This document shows positions 45,983 to 54,565 of a stretch of 64,000 nucleotides of DNA, piece by piece; positions within the stretch are counted from its first letter, which is position 1, and the number at the start of each line of letters is the position of its first letter. Below the pieces are notes generated by a model. That model did not search any database and was not told the origin of the DNA. It worked only from the letters and a program-made list of their open reading frames with translations. This DNA is from JACVRW01 sp963764665 (GTDB lineage: Bacteria > Actinomycetota > Thermoleophilia > Solirubrobacterales > Thermoleophilaceae), in the NCBI GenBank assembly GCA_963764665.1, contig CAVXTL010000008.1, positions 62,001 to 126,000 of the forward strand, written 5' to 3'. A program made the position numbers and the translations under genes.

Positions 45983-46783
45983 GTGCTCCACGACGTGATC
46001 TCTCCGGACGGCGTCCGGCTGGCCTGCCAGGTGAGCGGAGGCGGGCCCGTGCTCGTGATGGTGCACGGGGCGGGATCGGCGCGCTGGGGGTTCGATCTGC
46101 TCAGGCCGCATCTCGAGCACCGCTTCACGGTCGTGGCCGCCGACCGGCGTGGGCGGGGCGACTCGGCCGACGGGGACGGTTACGCCATCGAGGGTGAGAT
46201 CGAGGACCTGGGCGCCGTGCTGCGCGAGTTCGGCCCGCGACCGATGCTCTTCGGTCACTCGTACGGAGGGCTGATCGCGGCGGCCGCGGCCGCAAGGGCG
46301 GAGGACCTCGACCGCCTGGTGCTCTACGAGCCGCCCATGGGCGGCGTGCTGGAGGGCCCGGAGTGGGTGGACCGGCTCGAGGCGCTCGTGGCCGCAGGGG
46401 ACCGCGAGCGGGCGCTGCGGGCCTTCCTGAAGGACATCGGGGGCTACACGGACGCGGAGATCGACGCCATGGGAGACACGCCCGTCTGGGACGCCCGCCT
46501 GGCGACCATGCCCACCGTCATCCGCGAGCTGCGCGCCGAGAACGCGTACCGGCTACCCGTAGAGGCGCTCGCGCAGCTCAGCGTACCGGCGCTGCTGCTG
46601 GTGGGGAGCGAGAGCCCGGATTGGGCGCGCCGCTCGACGGAGGCCTACGCCGAGGCGATCCCCGGCGTGGAGGTCGTGACGCTCCACGGGCAGGGCCACG
46701 GCGCCAACGCCGCGGCCCCTGAGATGGTGGCCGCGGAAATGCTGAGGCTCAGCGGGCCGGGACCTGCTCGTTCTGGCGGATGA
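45983..46783 (+). CDS. Alpha/beta hydrolase
   Basis: 266 residues. VLVMVHGAGSARWGFD (oxyanion), AADRRGRGDSA, nucleophile elbow FGHSYGGLIAA (Ser about 96), acid residue in LLLVGSESPDW region and His in LHGQGHGANAAAPEM. Haloperoxidase/esterase-like; substrate unknown. GTG start. Its 3' end overlaps the convergent pilin-like gene by 35 bp. Confidence 0.87.
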   Translation: MLHDVISPDGVRLACQVSGGGPVLVMVHGAGSARWGFDLLRPHLEHRFTVVAADRRGRGDSADGDGYAIEGEIEDLGAVLREFGPRPMLFGHSYGGLIAAAAAARAEDLDRLVLYEPPMGGVLEGPEWVDRLEALVAAGDRERALRAFLKDIGGYTDAEIDAMGDTPVWDARLATMPTVIRELRAENAYRLPVEALAQLSVPALLLVGSESPDWARRSTEAYAEAIPGVEVVTLHGQGHGANAAAPEMVAAEMLRLSGPGPARSGG

Positions 46784-48308
46784 TCTTCCAGGGCGAGTCG
46801 GTGGGGTTCACGAAGTACGGCGGCTCGCGGTAGCGCAGGGTGTCGTTGTAGTTGTAGTCCTTCTCGTAGCCGCTCTCGACGTTATTGCCCGAGAACGTGC
46901 CTACCGGCCCGCGGAAGCGCTGGGCGATGGCGCCGTTGACCTCGAGCTTTCCGAGGTCGTTGCCGCAGTACCAGTTGTCCACGATGAACGAGTGGTTGAG
47001 GGCCAGAATCGCGGCATCGATCTGGATGTTCCCCGGGCCGCCGTCGTTGTCGCAGTCGGAGTCGTTGTTGTCCCAGTCGTCGACCGGGTGGTAGACGCGC
47101 ACGAAGTTGTTCGCGATCAGGCCCCCAAGAACGGTGGCCGTGTCGGAGCTCTCAAAGTCGTCCATGACGATGATGTCGTTGTCGGCCCCGATCGTGACGT
47201 CCTTGCCGTAGGTGCCGGACACGCGGACGTTGCCGCATCCCGCCGCCGCCGCATAGACCTGCTTGCGCGCGTAGCCCGTGGAGCAGCTCGTGCTCTTCAC
47301 GTAGATCACGCCGCTGGGCGGCAGCGGCTTGGAGACCGTGCTGCCGTTGTTGGTCACGTTCATGGAGGTCCCGTTGAACACGATGGTCGTCTCACCCGAG
47401 AACACGTAGCCGGCGTCGGCCTGGAGCTCGAGCTCGGAGTTCGACTGCGGCATCGGCAGGATCCCGCCGGGGTACTTGAGCGTGCCGATGAAGTCCGGTG
47501 TGCCTCCGCCGCCGCACGAGACCCAACCGGGGCTGTCCTGGTTGAGCTCGATCGTGTCGCCGGCGTCGTCGCCGAAGTCGGGCGAGCCGCAGATCAGGAT
47601 GCTGTCGTTCGAGTGGAACGGGCCGTTCACCGCGTCCTGCGTGATGAAGTTGATCTCGGTGCATCCCGAGGGCCTGTCCTGGCGAGGGGCGTCGCAGTTC
47701 GCCCCCGCCCAGGCCTGGTCGTCCGCGTCCCTGTAGGCCAGCGGGTCGAGCGTCTCGCGGTCGGTGAAGTACAGGTAGTCGAGGAACGCCTTGCGCCGAA
47801 CGGTGGCCACGATGCTGCGCTTCTTCGGGAAGTCGGTTGCGTTGCGCGGCGTGCGCGCGCGTCCGGTCGAACGGATCCTGAAGGAGCCGGAGCTCGCGTC
47901 GATCATCGAGGAGGGCACGTCCTCCACGCACAGCTCGGTGCCCACGGCCGCGGTCTGCACCGCGAGCAGCTCGACCGCGTAGTCGGACTGATAGCCCGGG
48001 ATCTTGCGGAAGCGGCGCGGGTCCGCGCCGGTGCCGCTCCACTCCGTGTTAACCGCGTTCTGTGTGGCCGACGGGACGTTCGCGCAGTGCGTGTAATAGG
48101 TGCTGTCCTGCGCCAGCCTGTTCAGGTAGTAGCTGACTCCCGCCTCGGCCGCGGCGTACGCCTGCTTCGAGTCGTCGTCCTTCTGGCTCAGGCTGATGTC
48201 CGGGTCCACCACCGCGAAGCTGGCCGCCACGAGCATCCCGCCGACCATCAGCACGCCCATCAGCGTGACCGTCGTGAATCCCTGCTGACAGCGGTGGATC
48301 AGATGCAT
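46749..48308 (-). CDS. Large pilus-associated protein (PilX-like N-terminus)
   Basis: 519 residues, last gene of a three-gene pilin cluster. N-terminus QQGFTTVTLMGVLMVGGMLVAASFAV is a prepilin-like hydrophobic helix after a Gly-Phe cleavage site, but position +5 is Thr instead of Glu. SKQAYAAAEAGVSYYLNRL is the typical first helix of PilX/PilW-linked proteins. The long exported part is rich in Asn, Asp, Ser and Gly, with several cysteines and repeated beta-strand stretches, perhaps a tip or adhesive domain. Overlaps the upstream gene by 10 bp. Confidence 0.7.
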   Translation of the reverse strand: MHLIHRCQQGFTTVTLMGVLMVGGMLVAASFAVVDPDISLSQKDDDSKQAYAAAEAGVSYYLNRLAQDSTYYTHCANVPSATQNAVNTEWSGTGADPRRFRKIPGYQSDYAVELLAVQTAAVGTELCVEDVPSSMIDASSGSFRIRSTGRARTPRNATDFPKKRSIVATVRRKAFLDYLYFTDRETLDPLAYRDADDQAWAGANCDAPRQDRPSGCTEINFITQDAVNGPFHSNDSILICGSPDFGDDAGDTIELNQDSPGWVSCGGGGTPDFIGTLKYPGGILPMPQSNSELELQADAGYVFSGETTIVFNGTSMNVTNNGSTVSKPLPPSGVIYVKSTSCSTGYARKQVYAAAAGCGNVRVSGTYGKDVTIGADNDIIVMDDFESSDTATVLGGLIANNFVRVYHPVDDWDNNDSDCDNDGGPGNIQIDAAILALNHSFIVDNWYCGNDLGKLEVNGAIAQRFRGPVGTFSGNNVESGYEKDYNYNDTLRYREPPYFVNPTDSPWKIIRQNEQVPAR

Positions 48309-49015
48309 TGGGGGCCTTCCGCTACTTCGGTCGGGTCCGAGATCCGGATGAACACGTCGTTCTCGAGGACGGTGGAGTCGCCGTCGTCGGCGATAGGCCG
48401 GACGGCGAATGCTCGGATCGCGATCTTGATCAGCGCGACGCGCCCGAGATCGGCGGTCGAGAGCGGCGTCCCGAGCAGCTCGAGGTCGCCCTTCGGCAGG
48501 CCGGCCTTGTAGCGGTAGTACTTGAACACGGGCCGGTTGACCGCCGGGGAGCCGTCCTGGACCTGCTTGACGTGGGTCATCAGCGTGGTGGTCGTGGCAG
48601 CCCCGGTGAAGCTCATGATCGGATAGGTCGGGTTGGGCACCCCGGTGATCACCGACTGGGTGATCGCGCCCTGGTTCGACGCTGCCGTGGGATCGAAGGT
48701 GAGCGTGCGCTTGGTGACGCTCTGGCTGTTGTCAGTGAGGTTCCCGTAGAACGTCACGCTGTTGTCGAGGCCCTGGACCATCGGCACGTTGGCGGTGCCG
48801 ATGCACACCTGCGAACGCAGCTGGCGGGTGAGCAGCTCCATCGTCTGCCGGCCGCGCTGGAGCGCGTCCTGGCGGTCGGCGATCTGGCCGGACGCCGTGA
48901 AGGAGCGGTCGAGCAGCATGAAGGCGGCCAGCAGGACGACCATGCCCACAGACATGGCCACCATCAGCTCGATGATGGTGAAGCCACGCTCGTCCGAGGT
49001 GCGGGAACGGCGCAT
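48299..49015 (-). CDS. Type IV pilin-like protein (PilW-like)
   Basis: 238 residues. Prepilin peptide SDERGFTIIELMVAMSVGMVVLLAAFMLLD: cleavage after Gly, Phe +1 and Glu +5 as in type IV pilins and pseudopilins; then SGQIADRQDALQRGRQTMELLTRQLRSQVC, the usual amphipathic helix of PilW-type minor pilins. Exported globular part rich in Thr/Ser. ATG 49015 overlaps the upstream stop (TGATG). The longer open frame to 49519 lies inside the upstream gene. Confidence 0.82.
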   Translation of the reverse strand: MRRSRTSDERGFTIIELMVAMSVGMVVLLAAFMLLDRSFTASGQIADRQDALQRGRQTMELLTRQLRSQVCIGTANVPMVQGLDNSVTFYGNLTDNSQSVTKRTLTFDPTAASNQGAITQSVITGVPNPTYPIMSFTGAATTTTLMTHVKQVQDGSPAVNRPVFKYYRYKAGLPKGDLELLGTPLSTADLGRVALIKIAIRAFAVRPIADDGDSTVLENDVFIRISDPTEVAEGPQCI

Positions 49016-50466
49016 CAGGGACACGGGCCGCTCTGGCCGGCCGGAATTGTCGCGGCGGTACTGACGAAGATCCGGATGGACCCGGCAGAGTTCCACGTTG
49101 CAGAGTTGCCGTTCGCGTTCGTGTTGGTGACGACCTCGTTGACGCTCGTCGAGGTCGTATACGGCTGCACGTCGGCGAACGCGTGCCTCATGGCCCCCGA
49201 GATGACCCGCTGCGCGCACACTGTGTACGTGCCGTACGGGTAGCCCGGCTCGGGAATGACCCCGGCGTAGTTGGTTCCTCCGTAGTTGACCGTGGCGCTG
49301 GTCTGGGTGGGGAACGTGTTGTTGCAGCCGGAGGCGGCGGCGGGCTTGACGACCATCGTATAGCCGGCCTGGCCGGCGGGGCCAGACCCGGACGTGCTCG
49401 TCGAGTTGACCACCCTCACGTTTATCGAAGGCACGCGGATCTTCGGGCTGGTGGTGAGCGTCGCGCCCGGATTCGGAGTGGTGTTCGGCAGCGTCCCGCC
49501 AGGGTTGTTGGTGGTGCACTGCCCGGCGTAGATGCCGTAGCCGTCGAGGAAGGGGAATAGACCCGCGGCCGGGACGGTGGTGTTCTGCGCTCCGGAGTCG
49601 AACACCTCTCGCTGGACGAGGAGCTTCGGGTTGTTGACCGTTATCCAGCGCGACTTGGCGTTGACCGTCGTACTCGCAACCCTGGTGTCGAACTGCGCGT
49701 TGATCGTTGCCGGCTGCTCGAGGTAGTACGGCCCGTAGGTGGTCGTCTGCCCCGCCGTGGCGGTGACCGCCTTGCTGATGGTGTCCTCGCCGTCCCAGCC
49801 CACGTGCCCGAACTTCTCGATGGCGGCCGTGTAGTTGCCCGAAGGAACGAACGGGAAGACCGCGCAGCCCGATGCGTTCGTCTCCTCGGAGAACGAGCCC
49901 GTGCCGCTGAGGGCCACGGTCGCGTTCGCGATCCCGACGTCGTCGCGATCGAAGACCTTCACGATCAGGCGGCCCTGGCCGGAGGCGTACCCGCTGCTCG
50001 CCGGCGGCGTCACCAGCCCGACCACGTCCACGGTCCCACGCGTGGACGGGGAGGTGACCGACGACAGGATCCGGAGGTTCGTCTGCGTCTTCGCGGTCGC
50101 GGAGCAGCCGGTGGAGGCAGAGCCCGGATCGGTCGCGTAGCTGGCGCTCGACGTGACCGTGTAGGTGGCTCCCTTGACGGCCACGGGACGGGTGTAGGGC
50201 GTGTTGACGAGCGGGAGGAGGTCGGCGACCGGCATGGAGCGCATGCGCTCCTGGTCCTGCTCGGCCAGCGCCGCGGCCACCGAGCGCGCCTTGTTGCGGC
50301 CGCCCGTCTTCTGAGCGCCGTCGAGCCCGTTGAGCACCGCGGTCGTGGTGATGGCGAGCACGAGCGCACCGACCATCACCTCGATCAGCATCGAGCCGCG
50401 CTCCGGGCGGAGCACGCGCAGCGCGCGGCGAAGAACGGCGTGTCTGAATGTCTCGAAGGTCTGCAA
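49015..50466 (-). CDS. Prepilin-type protein with Ig-like/carboxypeptidase-regulatory repeat
   Basis: About 483 residues. Prepilin motif PERGSMLIEVMVGALVLAITTTAVLNGL: Gly cleavage site with Glu +5. A segment GRLIVKVFDRDDVGIANATVALSGTGSFSEETNASGCAVFPFVPSGNYTAAI looks like a carboxypeptidase-regulatory (Ig-like) domain. Then a long Thr/Asn/Ser-rich beta part. TTG 50466 is the best start: AGGAAG lies at Shine-Dalgarno distance. First gene of the pilin cluster. Probably a minor pilin or initiator subunit; no pilus ATPase, platform or peptidase genes are in this window. Confidence 0.75.
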   Translation of the reverse strand: MQTFETFRHAVLRRALRVLRPERGSMLIEVMVGALVLAITTTAVLNGLDGAQKTGGRNKARSVAAALAEQDQERMRSMPVADLLPLVNTPYTRPVAVKGATYTVTSSASYATDPGSASTGCSATAKTQTNLRILSSVTSPSTRGTVDVVGLVTPPASSGYASGQGRLIVKVFDRDDVGIANATVALSGTGSFSEETNASGCAVFPFVPSGNYTAAIEKFGHVGWDGEDTISKAVTATAGQTTTYGPYYLEQPATINAQFDTRVASTTVNAKSRWITVNNPKLLVQREVFDSGAQNTTVPAAGLFPFLDGYGIYAGQCTTNNPGGTLPNTTPNPGATLTTSPKIRVPSINVRVVNSTSTSGSGPAGQAGYTMVVKPAAASGCNNTFPTQTSATVNYGGTNYAGVIPEPGYPYGTYTVCAQRVISGAMRHAFADVQPYTTSTSVNEVVTNTNANGNSATWNSAGSIRIFVSTAATIPAGQSGPCP

Positions 50467-50610
50467 GCGAGTCTTCCTACGCAAAAGCCTTGCGATGGGG
50501 TTATCGGCTGCGAGCCTGCGCGCCTTTACGCACCCGATTGCGAATGGACGAGCCGAGGATGCAGGATCGGTTGCAGACTCCACCGGCGCGGTGTTGACTT
50601 GGCCCTGCGG

Positions 50611-52455
50611 ATGACGGCCAGCCTTCCACCGGAGATCCAGCAGGTCTTCGACCGCTTCATCACCACGGAGTTCACGACCGTCGCGGGCGGCCAGCCGATC
50701 ACGTGGCCCGTTACGCCGTATTACAGGCCCGGCGACCCCTGCATCGATCTGACCACCGGGCTCGGGTATCCCAAGAAGGCGAACGACGCACGCGCCGACC
50801 CGAGGGTCGGCCTGCTCTTCTCGGATCCCACCGGCAGCGGCACGGAGAACGCGCCGCAGGTTCTCGTGCAGGGCATCGCCGAGGTGGACGATCGCGACCT
50901 CGACGCGAATCGCGAGCGCTACGGGCGCGAGTCGGTGGAGAAGCTGCCCGCCACGGCGGACCAGCTGCCCCCGAAGGCGGTCCGGCGACTGTTCAGGTGG
51001 TACTTCAACCGCATCTACGTGCACGTGCGCCCGGAGCGCGTGTACGTCTGGCGCGAGGGCAACGTGGCGAGCGAGCCCGAGCTTTTCGACGCCCACCTCG
51101 AGGAGGTGCGCTCCGGGCATGTGGAGGAGCCCGCCGACGAGCATGCGCCCACACGCGGCGCCGCTCCCGCCTGGGACGAGCGGCTCGACGAGCTGGGGCA
51201 GCGCTACCCGCAGGCGGTGGTCTCGCTGGTGTCGCCCGACGGGTTCCCCTTCTCGGTGCGGGTTCCCATCACCGTGGACCAGGCCGCGCGCCGGATCCGT
51301 CTGGGCGGCGCGCCGGTGGGCGTTCCCTGGCAGCCCGGCCTGGCGTGCGTGACCGCGCACGACCACGCCCCCGACTTCAGCTGGCAGCGCAACTTCCAGG
51401 TGCGCGGCGACCTCGTGGAGGAGGACGGCGCCTGGGCGGTGGTGCCCCAGCGGCTGGTGGGCGGCTTCGAGCTGCCGCCGACCTCCACCTTCGAGCGCTA
51501 CCGGGTCAACGCCCGCAAGGTGCTCCGCTTCCGCAAGATCGCCCGGGCCGAGATGCGCAAGCGAGCGCTAGGCCGTTTGGAAGACCCGTCGGCGTGTGCG
51601 CACCGACGCGTTTTCCGCAATGAGCGGGATGGTCTGACAGGTTCCCCCTTGACCCCGTTCGGCGGCGGTGTTCTACTAGCTCCAGAGACGCGGACTCAAT
51701 GCGCAAAGAGCGAGGCCACGAGGTGTGAGGCCCGCCGCGCGACCCGCCGGCTTCGGCCGACGTGGGCGCGCTCCTCAAGCGCACGGTCCGCGTCTCGTTT
51801 TTTTCGGCGTCGAAAAACTTGCAGTGACGTTGAAAAAAAATATCCTGTGCAAATCAGAGTCCCCGTCACACCTGCGCGTGACGGCCGAACGGTACGAGCC
51901 GAGCGCACGCGCGAGGCCGTCGTGACGGCCGTGATCGAGCTTCTCGAGGAGGGCGAGCTGAGCCCCACGGCGGAGCGCGTGGCTGAGCGCGCCGGTGTGT
52001 CGGAGCGCTCGATCTTCCAGCACTTCGGCGATCGCGAGGCGCTCTTCTCGGCCGCCGCGGTGCGCCAGTACGAGCGGATCATGCCGACCCTCAGGCCGAT
52101 CGACGTGACCCTGCCGCTCGAGGAACGCCTCGATGCGTTCGTGGCGCAGCGTGCGAGCCTCCTCGAGCGGGTGACGCCGATGCGCCGCGCCGCGGTGATC
52201 CGCGAGCACGAGTCGGAGACGATCGCCGGCTGGCTGAACGCCGCCAGGCGCGCGAAGGCGCGCGAGGTGGAGAAGGTCTTCGCCCACGAGCTGTCCGAGC
52301 TGCCCGAGGAATCGCGCGCCACCGTGTCGGCGGCGATGGTGGCCGCCGCGGCCTGGCCGGCCTGGGAGAGCTACCGGGTGCACCAGGGCCTGGACTTCGC
52401 GCACGCCGAGGCCGCGATGCGCACGACCATGGCCGCGCTCGTCGGCGGGACTTAG
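50611..52455 (+). CDS. PNPOx-like FMN-binding protein; frame runs on into TetR sequence
   Basis: From ATG 50611 the frame is open for 614 residues. Residues 1 to about 325 look like a pyridoxamine-5-phosphate-oxidase-like split barrel, duplicated: VFDRFITTEFTTVAGGQPITWPVTPYY, DLTTGLGYPKKANDARADPRVGLLFSDP, then RYPQAVVSLVSPDGFPFSVRVPITV. Residues about 326-412 do not resemble protein (Arg/Ser/Cys-rich, crossing an A/T-rich tract), and from about 413 a complete TetR regulator follows. Either two genes whose separating stop is missing or a true fusion; I favour two genes because promoter-like DNA lies between. Confidence 0.62.
   Translation: MTASLPPEIQQVFDRFITTEFTTVAGGQPITWPVTPYYRPGDPCIDLTTGLGYPKKANDARADPRVGLLFSDPTGSGTENAPQVLVQGIAEVDDRDLDANRERYGRESVEKLPATADQLPPKAVRRLFRWYFNRIYVHVRPERVYVWREGNVASEPELFDAHLEEVRSGHVEEPADEHAPTRGAAPAWDERLDELGQRYPQAVVSLVSPDGFPFSVRVPITVDQAARRIRLGGAPVGVPWQPGLACVTAHDHAPDFSWQRNFQVRGDLVEEDGAWAVVPQRLVGGFELPPTSTFERYRVNARKVLRFRKIARAEMRKRALGRLEDPSACAHRRVFRNERDGLTGSPLTPFGGGVLLAPETRTQCAKSEATRCEARRATRRLRPTWARSSSARSASRFFRRRKTCSDVEKKYPVQIRVPVTPARDGRTVRAERTREAVVTAVIELLEEGELSPTAERVAERAGVSERSIFQHFGDREALFSAAAVRQYERIMPTLRPIDVTLPLEERLDAFVAQRASLLERVTPMRRAAVIREHESETIAGWLNAARRAKAREVEKVFAHELSELPEESRATVSAAMVAAAAWPAWESYRVHQGLDFAHAEAAMRTTMAALVGGT
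51795..51846 (+). promoter_or_regulatory. A/T-rich island with hairpin and promoter before the TetR gene
   Basis: GTTTTTTTCG-GCGT-CGAAAAAC (51795-51816) is an inverted repeat with T and A runs, terminator- or operator-like. TTGCAG (51817-51822 region), 16 nt, then TATCCT (51841-51846) resemble -35 and -10 boxes; the TetR GTG follows at once. Strikingly A/T-rich compared with the rest of the window. Confidence 0.45.
51847..52455 (+). CDS. TetR family transcriptional regulator
   Basis: 202 residues if translated from GTG 51847. N-terminal helix-turn-helix domain: AERTREAVVTAVIELLEEGELSPTAERVAERAGVSERSIFQHFGDREALF, the TetR signature. C-terminal ligand-binding helices are variable, ending in AAWPAWESYRVHQGLDFAHAEAAMRTTMAALV. 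A repressor responding to a small molecule; ligand unknown. It shares its reading frame with the PNPOx-like gene upstream; the independent start here is supported by the promoter-like A/T island. It could repress itself through the palindrome there. Confidence 0.82.
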   Translation: MQIRVPVTPARDGRTVRAERTREAVVTAVIELLEEGELSPTAERVAERAGVSERSIFQHFGDREALFSAAAVRQYERIMPTLRPIDVTLPLEERLDAFVAQRASLLERVTPMRRAAVIREHESETIAGWLNAARRAKAREVEKVFAHELSELPEESRATVSAAMVAAAAWPAWESYRVHQGLDFAHAEAAMRTTMAALVGGT

Positions 52456-52456
52456 C

Positions 52457-53080
52457 TCAGGGCCCCGACAGCGCCGCCTCGATCTCCTCGATCGCGCGAT
52501 TCGTGTCCTCGAAGCGCACCGCGTGCATCCCGAGAGCCCGGGCCGCCTCGCAGTTGACGTCGAGGTCGTCGAGGAACACGCACTCGGTGGCCACCGTGCC
52601 CATTCGCTCGAGGGTCAGCTCGTAGATCTGCGGATCGGGCTTGCGCAGGCCCACGAACGCCGAGTCCACCACCACCTCGAAGATCTCGTCGAGCTCCGGG
52701 AGCTTGGCCCGCCACAACGGCTCCCACTCACGCACGTTGTTGGTCAGCAGGGCGGTGCGCAGCCCGCGCTCGCGCAGCTCGCGGGCAAACGCGATCATGG
52801 GCGCGTTCGGCACCAGGCGCTCGAAGTAGACCTCGCGCAGGCGCGTCAGGCTGAATCCGCTCGGAAGCTCGCGCTCGAGCCGCTCGGCGAACTCGCGCTC
52901 GCTGATCTCGCCACGCTCGAGGACGTACAGGGGATGCTCGCCGTGGGTCTCGGTCGCGCGCGCCATCGCCGCGCCCAGCTCCTCCAGCGACACCTTGGAC
53001 TCCTCCTGATAGGCGAGGAAGCCCTCCGACAGCGGTGAGGTGAGCACGCCCCCGAAGTCCGAGATGAAGGCTCTCCTCAT
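52457..53080 (-). CDS. HAD-like hydrolase with altered catalytic motif
   Basis: 207 residues, HAD subfamily IA: motif I FISDFGGVLTSP, motif II TALLTNNV, motif III lysine GLRKPDPQIY, motif IV VFLDDLDVNCEAARALGM. In motif I the usual second Asp (DxD) is Gly (D-F-G-G); that residue is the general acid/base in phosphatases, so activity may differ, as in epoxide-hydrolase-linked HAD domains. Last gene of the FxsA-hypothetical-HAD operon; starts inside the stop of the previous gene. Confidence 0.82.
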   Translation of the reverse strand: MRRAFISDFGGVLTSPLSEGFLAYQEESKVSLEELGAAMARATETHGEHPLYVLERGEISEREFAERLERELPSGFSLTRLREVYFERLVPNAPMIAFARELRERGLRTALLTNNVREWEPLWRAKLPELDEIFEVVVDSAFVGLRKPDPQIYELTLERMGTVATECVFLDDLDVNCEAARALGMHAVRFEDTNRAIEEIEAALSGP

Positions 53081-53784
53081 GCGGCCGTGGGGGGGTCGGC
53101 CCGGACCATCAGCTCGTACGCGCCGGTGGCGTCGCGGCCGTCGAGTCGCCAGCGGAAGATCGCCGCGTGCACCTGCACGCCGTCGAGCTCGAGGGACGAT
53201 CCGGCGAGCACCAGGCCGGACCCGCGCCGGGCGAACTCCTCACCGGGGATCCAGAGCTCGAGGCCGGCGCTGCGCTGGCGCCCGCCGCTGTCGTAGACGG
53301 TCGAGATGCGCGCCGTCTCCACCTCGAGCAGCTGCCCCTCGTCGAGCAGGCGCGCGGTGACGATCTCCTCGTCATGGCCGCGGGCGCCGCGCGGGCGGCT
53401 GCCCAGCGCGAGCGCGGCATGCTGGTCGTCGGCCAGCGCGGAGATCGTGCGCAGCGAGTCGAGCTGGTCCCACTCCGGCAGCCAGCGCGTCTCGGCCACG
53501 GTGCCCAGGCCGTCCACCCGCTTGCCGGACACCTCGCCGCGCACCCTGCAGACGGTGGCCGCCACGCCGCCGAGGTCGGCCTCAGCAGAAACCGGCTCGA
53601 ACTCGAGCGAGAGCCGGCCCGGCAGCGTCGCCTGCCAGCCGCCGTCGGCGGGCTCCACCTGGGGGCCCTCCGGCACGACCGTGGGCCGGCGGCCCTCGAA
53701 GAGAACGCTCGCGCCCGACCGTGCGCTCCCATAGAGCTCGCGCGCGTGGTCGTAGTAGGCGACGGCGAGCGCCGGGCCGTTCAC
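53077..53784 (-). CDS. Hypothetical protein
   Basis: 235 residues from GTG 53784, which overlaps the fxsA-like stop by 4 bp. Cytoplasmic, strand-rich: VAYYDHARELYGSARSGASVLFEGRRP, then WQATLPGRLSLEFEPVSAE, TVCRVRGEVSGKRVDGLGTVAETRWLPEWDQLDSLRTISAL. It looks like a lipocalin- or DUF-type beta protein, but I cannot place it. Conserved-style start/stop overlaps on both sides make it a genuine gene. Confidence 0.6.
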   Translation of the reverse strand: MNGPALAVAYYDHARELYGSARSGASVLFEGRRPTVVPEGPQVEPADGGWQATLPGRLSLEFEPVSAEADLGGVAATVCRVRGEVSGKRVDGLGTVAETRWLPEWDQLDSLRTISALADDQHAALALGSRPRGARGHDEEIVTARLLDEGQLLEVETARISTVYDSGGRQRSAGLELWIPGEEFARRGSGLVLAGSSLELDGVQVHAAIFRWRLDGRDATGAYELMVRADPPTAA

Positions 53785-54239
53785 CGCTCGAGCCGCCCGG
53801 GCGGACGGTCGTATTCGGTGGCGGTGCCCTCCACGTCGAAGTCCGGGGGCCGGCCGCCACCGGACACCCGCACGGTCACCTGGCGCCCGATCCGGCTCAT
53901 GATGAGCCGGCGACCGAGCGCCCTGGTCGGCGGCAGCAGCAGGAGGATGCCGAACACGTCGGTGATGAAGCCCGGCGTGATCAGGAAGGCGCCGCCGAGG
54001 ATCACGAGCGCGCCGTCCACAACCTCGCGGTGCGGCATCCGGCCCTCGGCCAGCGCGGTGTTGAAGCGCCACCAGACCGTCCTGCCCTGAGAGCGCAGCA
54101 GCGCGGTGCCGAGGATGGAGTCGGCGAGCAGGAGCAGGAGCGTCCACCAGATCCCGATGGCGCCTCCCACCTGGATGATCACGTACAGCTCCGCGAGCGG
54201 AAGCACGATGAACACCAGGAACAGAACCACCGCGAACAT
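53781..54239 (-). CDS. FxsA family membrane protein
   Basis: 152 residues. Opens MFAVVLFLVFIVLPLAELYVIIQVG with three to four hydrophobic segments, including ADSILGTALLRSQGRTVWWRFN and VDGALVILGGAFLITPGFITDVFGILLLLPPTR, the core FxsA pattern; C-terminus is cytosolic and acidic/Arg-rich. FxsA was found in E. coli as a suppressor of phage T7 exclusion; its normal role is unclear. TAGGGT box 8 nt upstream, so leaderless. Confidence 0.88.
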   Translation of the reverse strand: MFAVVLFLVFIVLPLAELYVIIQVGGAIGIWWTLLLLLADSILGTALLRSQGRTVWWRFNTALAEGRMPHREVVDGALVILGGAFLITPGFITDVFGILLLLPPTRALGRRLIMSRIGRQVTVRVSGGGRPPDFDVEGTATEYDRPPGRLER

Positions 54240-54247
54240 GGCGGTTG

Positions 54248-54260
54248 ACCCTACTAACCT
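54248..54260. promoter_or_regulatory. Divergent leaderless promoters of fxsA-like and sufT genes
   Basis: Minus strand TAGGGT (54253-54248) is 8 nt from ATG 54239; plus strand TAACCT (54255-54260) is 7 nt from ATG 54268. The two -10 boxes are adjacent, so the promoters cannot be occupied together. Confidence 0.45.
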
Positions 54261-54267
54261 TGGGGGC

Positions 54268-54564
54268 ATGCCCTCAGTGGACGATGTGCGCGACGCCCTC
54301 ACCAACGTGATCGACCCCGAGCTGGGTCTGGATTTCGTCGAGCTCGGCCTCATCTACGAGATCGAGGTTGAGGACGCCGAGGTGTTCGTGACCTTCAGCC
54401 TCACTTCGCCCGGCTGCCCGATCGGCCCGCAGGTGTCGGAGCAGATCGAGGAGTTCGTGAGCGAGCTCGACGATGTGTCGAACGTCTACCCCAAGATGAC
54501 GTTCAGCCCGGCCTGGACGCCGGACAGGATGAGCGAGGACGCGAAGTTCGCCCTCGGCTACTGA
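54268..54564 (+). CDS. sufT: SufT / MIP18-family Fe-S assembly protein
   Basis: 98 residues. MPSVDDVRDALTNVIDPELGLDFVELGLIYEIEV is the DUF59/MIP18 fold start, with the DPELG and VELGLIY motifs, and the reactive Cys in SLTSPGCPIGPQV. Helps load iron-sulfur clusters onto targets. The suf operon itself is represented by sufB at the far end of this window, about 9 kb away, so sufT is not in it. A lipoate-ligase-like gene follows at once; lipoate synthesis needs Fe-S enzymes, which makes the pairing meaningful. Confidence 0.87.
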   Translation: MPSVDDVRDALTNVIDPELGLDFVELGLIYEIEVEDAEVFVTFSLTSPGCPIGPQVSEQIEEFVSELDDVSNVYPKMTFSPAWTPDRMSEDAKFALGY

Positions 54565-54565
54565 C

